NCBI GenBank assembly: GCA_947474005.1
Contig: CANJHI010000031.1
Location: forward strand, 1 to 38,013
Direction: 5' to 3'
Length of the DNA: 38,013 bases
Source of the DNA: Alphaproteobacteria bacterium
Lineage (GTDB): Bacteria; Pseudomonadota; Alphaproteobacteria; Reyranellales; Reyranellaceae
The position numbers and the translations under genes are program-made. The first letter of the stretch is position 1; each line of letters begins with the position of its first letter. The notes beneath the pieces were generated by a model. That model did no database searches and was not told the DNA's origin. It saw nothing but the letters and a program-made list of their open reading frames with translations. Below are positions 1-8,054 of this stretch, piece after piece.

Positions 1-56
1 AGCCGGCAAAGGTCGCCATCGTCGCCTGCATGCGAAAGCTCGTGACTATCCTAAAC

Positions 57-127
57 GCCATCCTCAGGGACAAAAAACCATGGGCAACCGCTTGACCACC
101 ACGACGGTCGCTCAGGATGAGGTGGCG
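57..127. repeat. Possible dispersed intergenic inverted repeat (REP-like)
   Basis: The first 187 bases hold no gene I can support. Imperfect inverted arms built around CATCCT (59-64) and AGGATG (114-119) flank a spacer of about 50 bases. The outer part, CTCAGGATGAGG, resembles the CCTCATCCTGAG-type palindromes that are scattered between genes in many Hyphomicrobiales genomes. That resemblance is from memory of such repeats and copy number cannot be tested here. A start-like ATG at 31-29 on the minus strand opens a frame that runs off the left edge, but nothing supports it as a gene. Confidence 0.3.
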
Positions 128-187
128 TGTGTTGCTTCGATTCGATTTGAAACGGAAAGACTCTAAGTGCGCGAAGGCAGGCAACTG

Positions 188-3100
188 TCAGGCGAACAGG
201 AAGTCCGAGTCCGAGAGGCTCGCCGTCTGCACGCCGATCAGCGTGATCGCACTCGTCGTGCCACCGTCGGTATAGAACAGCGTCGTCAAGTTGTAGCCCA
301 GGTTGGCGGGATCCCACTCGTATGCCGTGAAGTCCGAGAAAGAGTGGATCGACGCGACCGCGGTGAAATCCAGCTTCTCGCCGTTGAAGTCGAAGGAGTG
401 GATCGTGTCGGAACCCCAGACGGCGGCGGTGTAGACATAGCGGTCGACGCCCGTCTCACCGATCATCGTGTCGTTGCCGGCGCCACCGGTCAGGATGTCG
501 TCGCCGGCGCCACCGGCGATGTAGTCGTCGCCCGCGCCGCCCCTCAGCACGTCGTTCCCACCCCAGCCGTAGAGGAAGGTGTTCACGGTGTTGCCGGCGC
601 CGTTGAGATTGTCGTCGCCCAGCACCGAGCCCTGGACCCATTCGATCGAGGCTGTCGCCAGGTTGAGCGTCACGCCCGTGTCGGACCAGACGAACAGCGA
701 GTCAAAGCCGGCGCCACCGTCGATCACGCTGTCGCCGCCCAGTTCGATGAGGGAATCGTCGCCGCCCTGGCCCAGCAGGATGTCGGAGCCGCCGTTGCCC
801 AGCATGAGATCGGCACCATCGCCGCCGGCCAAGGTATCGGTGCCGTCGCCGCCGTCGAGGTAATCGCCGAAGGCCGAGCCGGTGATCGTGTCGTCGCCGC
901 CCATGCCGTAGATATAGACGGCGCCGGTCTGGGTCGCGGCGTTGAACGTATCGCTGCCTGAATTGCCCTGCGCCCATTCGATCGACGCCGTGCCCATGTC
1001 CAGCGTCACCGCCGCACCGGTCTGCACGAACGCGGAGTCGAAGCCCGCGCCGCCATTGATGGCCGTATCGGAACCGTCGATCAGCAGATAATCCGCGTCA
1101 TCGCCGCCGGACAGGTTGTCGGACCCGTTCCCGCCGATCAGCACATCGCTGCCCGCGCCGCCGACCAGTTGATCCGCGCCTTCGCCGCCGACGAGCAGGT
1201 TGTCACCCGAATTACCGGTGAGCCTGTTGTCGAGACTGTTGCCGATGGCGGCTATCGAGGCGCTGCCCGTCTGGATCAGGTTCTCGACGTTGGCACCCAA
1301 CGTGTAATCGACCTGAACATAGACCGCGTCGATGCCGGCGTCCGAACCCTCGTCCACCACGTCGAGCAGGTTGTCGACATAGTAGGTGTCGTCACCCAGC
1401 CCGCCGGCCATCGTGTCGGCGCCGTCGGCGCCGTCGGCGCCGTCGATCGTGTCGTCGCGGCCGGTCGCGAAGGGCTGGCCGGGCGCCGTCGCGATCAGCG
1501 AGATCACGTCGTTGCTGTTCGTTCCGACGATGCTGACGCCCGGAACGTAAATGCCTTGCTCGATATCGACCTCGGCATTGCCGGACACGTAGCGGCCGAA
1601 CGTGCCGTCGGCGTCGGTGAAGGAGCCGGTCCGCGTCCAGTTTTCATTGCCGAGCGACACGATATCGCCGGCATTCCCTTCGACCACGAGGACATGCTTG
1701 CCGTCGGTGACGGTGCCGATTCCGCCACTCAGGAGGGACGCCTGGCTGACGACGAGTTTGTTGTCGCCGGTACCGGTGAGTTCGATCACCTCGATGCCCT
1801 GCAGCTTCGCCATGACCGACGGATTGGCGAGATCTAGCGTCAGACCCGCCCCATCGAGCGCCAGTGTGTCCCTGCCAGCCCCGCCATCGGCCAGGCTGAA
1901 TGTCAGGTCGCTTACGACCAGCCTGTCGTTGCCGCCCATGCCACGCAACTGATCGGCGCCGCCGCCGCCGCTCAGGATATCGTTGCCGTTGGCGCCCGTC
2001 AGGACGTCTGCTGCCGCGGTTCCGACGGTTGGGCCGTCGGCCCGGCCATAAATGACGTAAGTAATGCCTGAATACGTACCGTTCAGCGGCGAGTTGGGAG
2101 CGCCGATGATCAGGTCGTCATAGCCATCGCCATTCACGTCCCCTGCCGATGCAACCGACCAGCCGCTGCGGTCGTAAAGTCCCCTGCCACTCAGCTTGAA
2201 GCCGTTGTGGCCATCCAGCGTGGAGAGATCGAGATTGGCGACGAAGCCCGACGCCTTGCCGAACACCACGTAGCTCGCGCCGGACTGGTTGTTTCCGTTC
2301 GTGTCGGCGACCCGGGCGCCGATGATCAGATCGTCGAAGCCGTCGCCGTTGAAGTCGCCCGCCGACGCGATCGAGCCGCTCTGATCGCCTGCCGCTTCCC
2401 CGTTCAGCTTGAATCCGTTGGTGCCGTTCAGGCTCGACAGCTCGATATTGGCGGCAAAGCCTGACCTCGTCCCGAACACGACATAGCTCGCACCCGACTT
2501 GCTGCCGTGCGGGTCGGCACCCGGGGCGGCGACGATCAGGTCATCTACGCCATCGCCATTGATGTCGCCCGCCGCGGCCACCGCGAAGCCGCTCTGGTCG
2601 CCCTGCGCCTCACCACTCAGCTTGAAGCCGTTCGAGCCATTCAGCGTGGAAAGTTCGAGGTTGGCGGCAAAGCCCGCCCCCCTGCCGAACACTACGTAGC
2701 TTGCGCCGGCATCGTAGCCGTGCGGAACGGTAGCGGAATCGGCGTATGACGCACCGACGATCACGTCGTCAAAGCCATCGCCGTTCACGTCCCCCGCCGA
2801 CGCGACGGAGTTACCGGCGTGCCCACTCCCCGCAGGGCCGCTCATCTTGAAGCCGTTGGCGCCGTTCAGGGTCGAGAGGCTGATGTTGGCCGCGAAGCCT
2901 GAGGCCTTGCCGAACACCACGTAGCTCGCCCCGGAAGACGAGCCATTCGGGTCGGCCCATGGCGCGCCAATGATAACATCGTCGTAGCCGTCGCGGTTCA
3001 CATCGCCCGCCGCTGCGACCGACCAGCCGACCAAGTCTCTGGCACCCACTCCAGCCAACCTGAAGCCGTTGCTGCCGTTCAGCCCGGAGAGCTCGACCTG

Positions 3101-3574
3101 GGAAGTAAAACCCGCCGCCTTGCCGAACACCACGTAGGCAGCGCCGGTGGAGGTGTAGGTTCCGTACGCCTTGGAGGCGCCGATGATCAGATCGTCGTAG
3201 CCATCGCCGTTCATATCGCCGATCGAAGCGACAGACTGCGCGCCGTAGCCGTAGTCCACGCCGTTCACCTTGAAGCCGTCGCTGCCGTTGAGGCTCGACA
3301 GGTTGGTCACGGAAGGAAAGCCCGATGATTTGCCGAAGATCACGAAGGTGGCACCGTCAGTGCCTGTGCGCCCGGCGCCCGGAGCGCCGATGATCAGGTC
3401 GCTGAAACCGTCGCCGTTGATGTCGCCTCCCGACACCGAGTAACCCGCCTTGTCGCCCGCCACGCCATAGAACGCGGAGCCAAGTCCGTTGAGGTTCGAC
3501 AGATTGATGTTCGCCGGAAACACCACGCAATACCCCTGACGGCTCCGACCGCAGGCCTCCCCAGACCTCGACAT
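188..3574 (-). CDS. FG-GAP beta-propeller / RTX calcium-binding protein, probably type I secreted
   Basis: Up to 1128 residues. Residues about 17-512 carry seven FG-GAP repeats, each with a Ca-binding loop of the form D-x-N-x-D-G-x-x-D (for example DINGDGFSD, DVNRDGYDD, DFNGDGFDD). Seven is the blade number of an integrin-alpha-type propeller. From about 520 to 1080 come RTX nonapeptide repeats (GGxGxDxLx, as in GGAGDDYIAGGAGDD), then a C-terminal block ending DSDFLFA. There is no Sec signal. RTX proteins are normally exported by type I systems through an uncleaved C-terminal signal, but no transporter genes are in the window. The ATG at 3574 lacks a Shine-Dalgarno. A GTG at 3526 has AGGGG six bases upstream and would start right at the first repeat, so it is a serious alternative (1112 residues). 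Likely roles are adhesion or extracellular matrix; the ligand is unknown. Confidence 0.9.
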   Translation of the reverse strand: MSRSGEACGRSRQGYCVVFPANINLSNLNGLGSAFYGVAGDKAGYSVSGGDINGDGFSDLIIGAPGAGRTGTDGATFVIFGKSSGFPSVTNLSSLNGSDGFKVNGVDYGYGAQSVASIGDMNGDGYDDLIIGASKAYGTYTSTGAAYVVFGKAAGFTSQVELSGLNGSNGFRLAGVGARDLVGWSVAAAGDVNRDGYDDVIIGAPWADPNGSSSGASYVVFGKASGFAANISLSTLNGANGFKMSGPAGSGHAGNSVASAGDVNGDGFDDVIVGASYADSATVPHGYDAGASYVVFGRGAGFAANLELSTLNGSNGFKLSGEAQGDQSGFAVAAAGDINGDGVDDLIVAAPGADPHGSKSGASYVVFGTRSGFAANIELSSLNGTNGFKLNGEAAGDQSGSIASAGDFNGDGFDDLIIGARVADTNGNNQSGASYVVFGKASGFVANLDLSTLDGHNGFKLSGRGLYDRSGWSVASAGDVNGDGYDDLIIGAPNSPLNGTYSGITYVIYGRADGPTVGTAAADVLTGANGNDILSGGGGADQLRGMGGNDRLVVSDLTFSLADGGAGRDTLALDGAGLTLDLANPSVMAKLQGIEVIELTGTGDNKLVVSQASLLSGGIGTVTDGKHVLVVEGNAGDIVSLGNENWTRTGSFTDADGTFGRYVSGNAEVDIEQGIYVPGVSIVGTNSNDVISLIATAPGQPFATGRDDTIDGADGADGADTMAGGLGDDTYYVDNLLDVVDEGSDAGIDAVYVQVDYTLGANVENLIQTGSASIAAIGNSLDNRLTGNSGDNLLVGGEGADQLVGGAGSDVLIGGNGSDNLSGGDDADYLLIDGSDTAINGGAGFDSAFVQTGAAVTLDMGTASIEWAQGNSGSDTFNAATQTGAVYIYGMGGDDTITGSAFGDYLDGGDGTDTLAGGDGADLMLGNGGSDILLGQGGDDSLIELGGDSVIDGGAGFDSLFVWSDTGVTLNLATASIEWVQGSVLGDDNLNGAGNTVNTFLYGWGGNDVLRGGAGDDYIAGGAGDDILTGGAGNDTMIGETGVDRYVYTAAVWGSDTIHSFDFNGEKLDFTAVASIHSFSDFTAYEWDPANLGYNLTTLFYTDGGTTSAITLIGVQTASLSDSDFLFA
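1415..1441. repeat. In-frame 9-bp tandem repeat inside the RTX gene
   Basis: Three perfect copies of GTCGGCGCC in tandem. On the coding (minus) strand they encode repeated Gly-Ala-Asp in the linker DGADGADGAD, just before an RTX block. The unit is a multiple of three, so gain or loss of copies would change length but not frame. Confidence 0.8.
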
Positions 3575-3786
3575 CGGAAGTATGCGTTTTTATCGAAATT
3601 ACTTGAGAATTTCTACCTCAAGCTGCGCGCATGGGATTTGCTTCCACGCCCGCGCGCAGAGATTATCCGCACGCTGCGCGCGGAATTCCTGGCCGTTCGG
3701 CTTACTTTCGAAGCATCGATTTGCAGGTTCAGCAGGATTTTGATAAGATTTTACCTATAGTGGGAAATTCCGTCTCCGCTGTCCAG

Positions 3787-3817
3787 ACGCCCGACGGACC
3801 CGTCCGCGGGCGTTTTT
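3787..3817 (+). terminator. Strong intrinsic terminator with no gene upstream on its strand
   Basis: A GC-rich stem (3787-3798 with 3803-3813, one bulged A at 3794, four-base loop CCCG) runs straight into TTTTT at 3813-3817. It faces right, yet the nearest upstream gene (the RTX gene) points left. It ends 23 bases before the start codon of the helix-turn-helix gene. It therefore either ends a short unannotated transcript starting in 3600-3760 or acts as an attenuator in the leader of the next gene. Confidence 0.7.
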
Positions 3818-3840
3818 CTTTGCCCGAACAGGACCCTGAA

Positions 3841-4329
3841 ATGACTGAAATCAAACGCTGCTGGCGGCCGCAGGGCCGCTTCCTGCGCGAGTTTGCGCGC
3901 ACCGGCTCGGTCTCCGCGGCCTGCCGCGCTTCGGGCCTCGCCCGCCGCACCGTCTACAATTGGCGCGATGCCGATGCCGACTTCCGCGCCCGCTGGGACG
4001 CCGCCCGCGAGCGCGGTGTCGGGCACCTGCGTGACGAGGTCATGCGTCGCGCGATGATCGGCGACGACGTGCCGGTGTGGCACGACGGCCGGATCGTCGA
4101 TCATGTCGCGGAACCCGACTCCCGCGTGTTGTGGAAGCTTTTGCAGGCACTGCAGGCAGACACCTACGGACCACGCGCCGCCGAATTGCGCGCGGAGCAC
4201 GAACGGCAAGCGGAATTCAGACGGCGGCTCGACGAGGCCGACAAGCGGGTGGCGGCCTACGACGCCAGTCTCGAGGCCGAGCGCAACGCCTTGCTCAAGG
4301 GGCAGGGGAAATCCCATGACGCCGGGTAG
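3841..4329 (+). CDS. Helix-turn-helix protein resembling phage terminase small subunits
   Basis: 162 residues. The frame is open from 3631, but the ATG at 3841 has AGGA eight bases upstream and the preceding in-frame stretch contains the terminator, so I start here. Residues about 15-50 (GSVSAACRASGLARRTVYNW) form a helix-turn-helix like that of terminase-small-subunit-type proteins, which bind DNA. Many alphaproteobacteria carry lone genes of this kind outside any prophage. The rest is a charged, probably helical tail (residues 115-160, rich in Glu, Arg and Ala). No large terminase, capsid or portal gene is nearby, so a packaging role is unlikely; a DNA-binding role is inferred only. Confidence 0.6.
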   Translation: MTEIKRCWRPQGRFLREFARTGSVSAACRASGLARRTVYNWRDADADFRARWDAARERGVGHLRDEVMRRAMIGDDVPVWHDGRIVDHVAEPDSRVLWKLLQALQADTYGPRAAELRAEHERQAEFRRRLDEADKRVAAYDASLEAERNALLKGQGKSHDAG

Positions 4330-4338
4330 ACGGCGTCG

Positions 4339-4441
4339 GTGGCACAGCCGATCAGGGGGCGATTCGCGTGTCGGCTCAAGGACATGAGCCCGATCCGTGG
4401 CACAGGCAGCGGGACAACGCGTGGCACAACGAGCTGTGCCA
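4339..4441. repeat. Cluster of GTGGCACA repeats in a convergent gap
   Basis: GTGGCACA occurs at 4339-4346, 4397-4404 and 4421-4428. The last copy pairs with TGTGCCA at 4435-4441 to form a seven-bp hairpin with a six-base loop. The cluster lies between two converging genes. The hairpin may help end transcription of the plus-strand gene, although no T tract follows. Confidence 0.45.
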
Positions 4442-4455
4442 GAAAGCTGTCCGCT

Positions 4456-4857
4456 TCAGCGCCGCGCGAACGCCATCCCGGCCAGCAGCGGCGCGGCGAA
4501 CAGGCCGAGCACCAGCAGCGGATAAGGCGCGCCCCACCAGAAGGCGAAGCGATCGAGGAACGAGGCAGGGTCCTCGTCGTAGGTCAGGCGCACATAAAGG
4601 AAATCGGCGAGCACCGTGGACGAGGGCCACAGCAGGGCGGCGAGAAGCGCCGCCTCGAACCAGCGCGGGCCCGCCGTGCGGCGCGCATGGATGATGGCCA
4701 TCAGCACGAGGTAGGGCAGCGGCACCAGAACCTTGTACCACTCGACCGCGCGCACCGAGAGCGTGGCGGCGATCCAGGTGTCGCCCACGATGTCGTTCAG
4801 CACCACGAGCACGACGATGGCGAGCCACAGCGCCAGGGTGAGTCCCGGCCGGATCAC
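4456..4857 (-). CDS. Small integral membrane protein, function unknown
   Basis: 133 residues from GTG at 4857. That start overlaps the stop of the CCA-adding enzyme as GTGA, which is why I prefer it over the longer frame opening at 4929. About four hydrophobic segments are visible: near residues 4-22 (LTLALWLAIVVLVVL), 45-60, 70-85 and 108-128. A short acidic loop (LTYDEDPASFLDRF) precedes the last one. I do not recognise a family. The overlap implies translation coupled to the tRNA-processing gene upstream, but that does not reveal a function. Confidence 0.7.
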   Translation of the reverse strand: MIRPGLTLALWLAIVVLVVLNDIVGDTWIAATLSVRAVEWYKVLVPLPYLVLMAIIHARRTAGPRWFEAALLAALLWPSSTVLADFLYVRLTYDEDPASFLDRFAFWWGAPYPLLVLGLFAAPLLAGMAFARR

Positions 4858-6065
4858 GGAGCGCGCACGCGTTGCTCCAGATGGGCGAGGCAGGCGGCGC
4901 GATCGGCCGTGAAATCGCCATCGATCCACCAGCGCTCGACCGCGGCGATCAGGGCACCGACGCGCGGGCCGGGAGCGAGGCCCAGCGCCAGCGCATCGCC
5001 GCCGCTCACCGGCAGTTCCGGCGGCGTCCAGTTCCGCGCCAGCGCCAGAGCGGCCCGCCAGTCGCCGGATGCCTCGATGTCGAGCAGCAGGCGGTCGGCG
5101 TAAAGATTGTTGCCGAGATGATAGATGCCGGCCCGCCAGGCTTTCGGGCCATCCGTCGTGTCGAGCGCCGGCTCCCGCGCCAGCATGACGTCGAGCCGCA
5201 ACGCCTGCTGGGTCGAGAGTTTCAGCCGCTTGCCCAGCGCCGTGGCGTCGGTGCCGGGCGCCAGGACCGACGCGAGACGGCGCAGCGGATCGGGCCTGTC
5301 CTCGCGGCCGATCAGGGCGCCGAGGCGCGCCACACCGGCATATTCCGGCAGCCAGTGATCGAGCACGCCGGCCTCGACCATCGCCGCCAGCGCATCGGCC
5401 GGCGCCGGCGCCTCGAGCAGGCGCAGCAGTTCCTTGGCGACACGCTCGCCCGACAGGCTGCCGAGCACGCCCGCATTGCGCCGGCAGGCGTCGATGCCCG
5501 GCCCGTCGAGCGGCGGTCGGCCATACCAGGCGTAGAAGCGGAAGAAGCGCAGCACGCGCAGCCGGTCCTCGGCGATGCGGGTGTCGGCATCGCCGATGAA
5601 GCGCACGCGGCCCGCTGCAAGATCGCTGCGGCCGTCGAACGGATCGTAGAGCGTGCCGTCGCGATCGGCGTAGAGCGCGTTGAAGGTGAAGTCGCGCCGG
5701 TTGGCGTCCTCCAGCCAGTCGTCGGTGAAGGCGACGACGGCGCGACGGCCGTCGGTTTCGACATCGCGGCGAAGCGTGGTGAGTTCGAAGGGCCTGCCCG
5801 CGATGATTGCCGTTACCGTGCCGTGCTTGAGACCGGTCGGCACGACCTTGATGCTGGCTGCTTCGAGGGCACGCATCACCGTTTCGGGCGGCTTGTCGAC
5901 AGCGAGATCCGGTTCACGCGATTCTGCGACGCCCAGCAAGGCATCACGCACCAAGCCGCCGACAAAACGTGCACCGATACCTGCGCTGGAGAAGGCGGCG
6001 AACAGCGTGCCCACCGCCGGATCGTCCCGCCAAGGTGGCGCTTCGAGACGGCCAGCAGGCTTCAT
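4854..6065 (-). CDS. cca: CCA-adding tRNA nucleotidyltransferase / poly(A) polymerase family
   Basis: 403 residues from ATG 6065, which overlaps the DUF6111 stop as ATGA. It belongs to the class II nucleotidyltransferases that add or repair the 3' CCA of tRNA. Visible elements are the GG-x-V-R-D motif (GGLVRDALLG, residues 36-45), the motif A region at 51-60, the RRDFTFNA motif, and the RFFRFYAWYG/R-E-D-R-L-R region that binds the incoming nucleotide. One oddity stands out. The catalytic pair is usually D-x-D (DIDIAT), but here it reads E51-P52-D53 with one extra residue before it. Glutamate may keep metal binding, yet this deserves a check. CCA adder versus poly(A) polymerase cannot be decided by eye. 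Confidence 0.85.
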   Translation of the reverse strand: MKPAGRLEAPPWRDDPAVGTLFAAFSSAGIGARFVGGLVRDALLGVAESREPDLAVDKPPETVMRALEAASIKVVPTGLKHGTVTAIIAGRPFELTTLRRDVETDGRRAVVAFTDDWLEDANRRDFTFNALYADRDGTLYDPFDGRSDLAAGRVRFIGDADTRIAEDRLRVLRFFRFYAWYGRPPLDGPGIDACRRNAGVLGSLSGERVAKELLRLLEAPAPADALAAMVEAGVLDHWLPEYAGVARLGALIGREDRPDPLRRLASVLAPGTDATALGKRLKLSTQQALRLDVMLAREPALDTTDGPKAWRAGIYHLGNNLYADRLLLDIEASGDWRAALALARNWTPPELPVSGGDALALGLAPGPRVGALIAAVERWWIDGDFTADRAACLAHLEQRVRAP

Positions 6066-6295
6066 GGCGCGAAGAGGCCGCCATATCCCTGGTTCTGGGT
6101 GAAGAACATCACGATGAAGCCCGCGATCGTGCAGGCGAGGCCGGAGATGGCGAGCCACGTGAGCGGCATGTCCTGCCAGGCCGGCAGCGTGCCGGCGATC
6201 TTGCGCTCCTGCTTGATCTTCACCGCCCACGCCCACAGGAAAAAAGCGACGGCCGGTGCCATGACCAGCACGAGGATCAACAGTACGACGCGCAT
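6062..6295 (-). CDS. DUF6111 family small membrane protein
   Basis: 77 residues with two hydrophobic segments (about residues 3-22 and 48-70) separated by a short basic loop (KIKQERK). I chose ATG 6295 because GGAG lies seven bases upstream. A GTG at 6319 that overlaps the Nudix stop as GTGA would add eight residues but has no ribosome site. The gene sits between a Nudix hydrolase and a CCA-adding enzyme, the usual alphaproteobacterial neighbourhood of DUF6111. Its function is not known; the conserved neighbourhood suggests co-expression. Confidence 0.75.
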   Translation of the reverse strand: MRVVLLILVLVMAPAVAFFLWAWAVKIKQERKIAGTLPAWQDMPLTWLAISGLACTIAGFIVMFFTQNQGYGGLFAP

Positions 6296-6315
6296 GGGGC
6301 TACTCCGGGCCCGCG

Positions 6316-6942
6316 TCACTCGCCGGCGGTGAGGACAAAATGCAGGTTCTTCAGCATACCGGCAGTCGCGCCCCAGATGTAGCGCTCTCCATAGGGCATG
6401 GCGTAGTAGCGCCGCTCGCGGCCCTGCCAGACACGGCTGTCGATGCGATGGTTCCGCTCGTCGAGGAAATGCGCCAGCGGCACCTCGAAGACGTCGGCGA
6501 CCTCGCGCGGATCCGCACGGGTGATGAATCCCGGCGTGACGATGCCGACGATGGGCGTGATCTCGTAGCCCGTTCCGGTGCGGTAGAGGTCGACCGGGCC
6601 GATCACCTCGACGAAGCTGCGGGCGAGGCCCACCTCCTCCTCGGTCTCGCGCAGCGCGGTCGCCACGGCATCGGCATCCTCGGCCTGCTGGCGTCCGCCG
6701 GGAAAGGCGATCTGGCCGGCGTGGCTCGGCATGTCGTCGGTGCGCTGGGTCAGCAGCACCGTCGTGCCGGACTCGCGGCGGACCAGCGGCACCAGCACCG
6801 CGGCCGGCCGCCAGCTCTCGGGCACCGGCACGACGCCGTTCAGGGAAAAGTCACTGCCGAGAGGTGGCGTGCTTACTGGCAAACCCGATGCCAAACGCCT
6901 GCTGCGTTCGCCTACCCGCCGCACGATTTCGTCAACCGTCAT
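6316..6942 (-). CDS. Nudix hydrolase, CoA pyrophosphatase (NudL-like) type
   Basis: 208 residues. The Nudix box lies at about 82-106 (GGRQQAED... then RETEEEVGL), with the metal-binding R98-E99 and E102-E103. The preceding LLTQRTDDMPSHAGQIAFPGG is the signature of the UPF0035/NudL group, which hydrolyses CoA and CoA esters to 3',5'-ADP and phosphopantetheine. The acidic residue spacing in the box (one residue longer than the textbook form) is normal in that group. It is the first gene of a minus-strand operon with DUF6111 and the CCA-adding enzyme. The gap 6943-7009 is shared with the divergent MoxR gene. Confidence 0.85.
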   Translation of the reverse strand: MTVDEIVRRVGERSRRLASGLPVSTPPLGSDFSLNGVVPVPESWRPAAVLVPLVRRESGTTVLLTQRTDDMPSHAGQIAFPGGRQQAEDADAVATALRETEEEVGLARSFVEVIGPVDLYRTGTGYEITPIVGIVTPGFITRADPREVADVFEVPLAHFLDERNHRIDSRVWQGRERRYYAMPYGERYIWGATAGMLKNLHFVLTAGE

Positions 6943-7009
6943 GCCCTTGTTCCGGCCTCATTTCTGGGCTTCCCTCAAACTTAGTCCCATCGATCACAGG
7001 AGCGCCCTG

Positions 7010-8023
7010 GTGGCCCCCGATACATCGACCGCAACCGACGCCGACGCCCGCTCCGCCCTCGCCGAAATCGAGCGCCTGGGCAGCCAGTTACGTGATGCGC
7101 GCACCGCCATCGGCAAGGTCATTTATGGCCAGCAGGACGTGATCGATCAAACGCTCGTTGCGCTGCTCTCGGGCGGCCATCTGCTGCTGATCGGCGTGCC
7201 CGGCCTCGCCAAGACCAAGCTGGTGGACACCCTGGGCATCGTGCTCGGCATGGACACCAAGCGCATTCAGTTCACGCCCGACCTGATGCCCGCCGACATC
7301 CTGGGCTCGGAAGTGCTGGAGGAAAGCGACGGCGGCCGCCGCTCGTTCCGCTTCCTGCAGGGCCCGGTCTTCGCCCAGCTCCTGATGGCCGACGAAATCA
7401 ACCGCGCCAGCCCGCGCACCCAGTCGGCGCTGCTGCAGAGCATGCAGGAAAAGCACGTGACCGTGGCCGGCAAGCGCTACGACCTGCCCGGCCCCTTCCA
7501 TGTGCTGGCGACCCAGAATCCGCTGGAGCAGGAAGGCACTTATCCCCTGCCCGAAGCCCAGCTCGACCGCTTCCTGCTGCAGATCGACGTCGGCTATCCC
7601 GATGAAGAGGCCGAACGCCAGATCATGATCGGCACGACGGGCGCCGTGACGGCGGTGGCGACGCAGGCGCTTACCCCGGCCGATTTGATGGCGGCCCAGG
7701 CGCTGGTGCGGCGCCTGCCGATCGGCGAAAGCGTGGTCGATGCCATCCTGAAGCTGGTCCGCGCCGGCCGGCCGGAGAGTTCCGACCTGGAAGTCGTGCG
7801 CAGCCGCGTCGCCTGGGGTCCAGGCCCGCGCGCCAGCCAGGCCTTCATGCTGGCCTGCCGCGCGCGCGCCATCATCCAGGGCCGCCTGGCACCGTCGGTC
7901 GACGACGTCGTGGCACTGGCCGGACCGATCCTGCGTCATCGCATGGCCGTCAACTTCTCGGCCCGTGCCGAGGGTGTCACGGTCGAAGCGGTGATCGCCC
8001 AGATGTGCACCCGGCTCGCCTGA
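7010..8023 (+). CDS. MoxR family AAA+ ATPase
   Basis: 337 residues from GTG 7010, chosen because AGGAG lies seven bases upstream; the frame stays open from 6731 but overlaps the Nudix gene. The Walker A is GVPGLAKT (62-69), Walker B is LLMADEINRA, and sensor 1 lies in ATQNPLEQEGTYPLPEAQLDRF-like sequence (split around residues 167-185). MoxR ATPases act as chaperones that mature or activate partner complexes, typically with VWA-domain proteins, which follow here. It heads a four-gene plus-strand operon. Exact targets are unknown in this operon type. Confidence 0.9.
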   Translation: MAPDTSTATDADARSALAEIERLGSQLRDARTAIGKVIYGQQDVIDQTLVALLSGGHLLLIGVPGLAKTKLVDTLGIVLGMDTKRIQFTPDLMPADILGSEVLEESDGGRRSFRFLQGPVFAQLLMADEINRASPRTQSALLQSMQEKHVTVAGKRYDLPGPFHVLATQNPLEQEGTYPLPEAQLDRFLLQIDVGYPDEEAERQIMIGTTGAVTAVATQALTPADLMAAQALVRRLPIGESVVDAILKLVRAGRPESSDLEVVRSRVAWGPGPRASQAFMLACRARAIIQGRLAPSVDDVVALAGPILRHRMAVNFSARAEGVTVEAVIAQMCTRLA

Positions 8024-8054
8024 TCCTGGCCTAGGCATTGCAGCGCCGCAGCCA

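Noticed and set aside
1..31. Start of a minus-strand gene at the left edge (ATG at 31 or 19)
   Set aside because: Only about ten codons are visible, with no ribosome site or recognisable sequence.
3841..4329. Prophage packaging region
   Set aside because: Only a small-terminase-like helix-turn-helix protein is present, with no other phage gene near it.
4422..4441. Sigma-54 promoter (TGGCAC followed by a GC block)
   Set aside because: The -12 element TTGCW is absent at the required spacing; the bases form a hairpin instead.
4872..6332. Plus-strand open frame of 486 codons opposite the CCA-adding enzyme
   Set aside because: Antisense shadow; the minus strand has motifs, overlaps and family length that fit a real operon.
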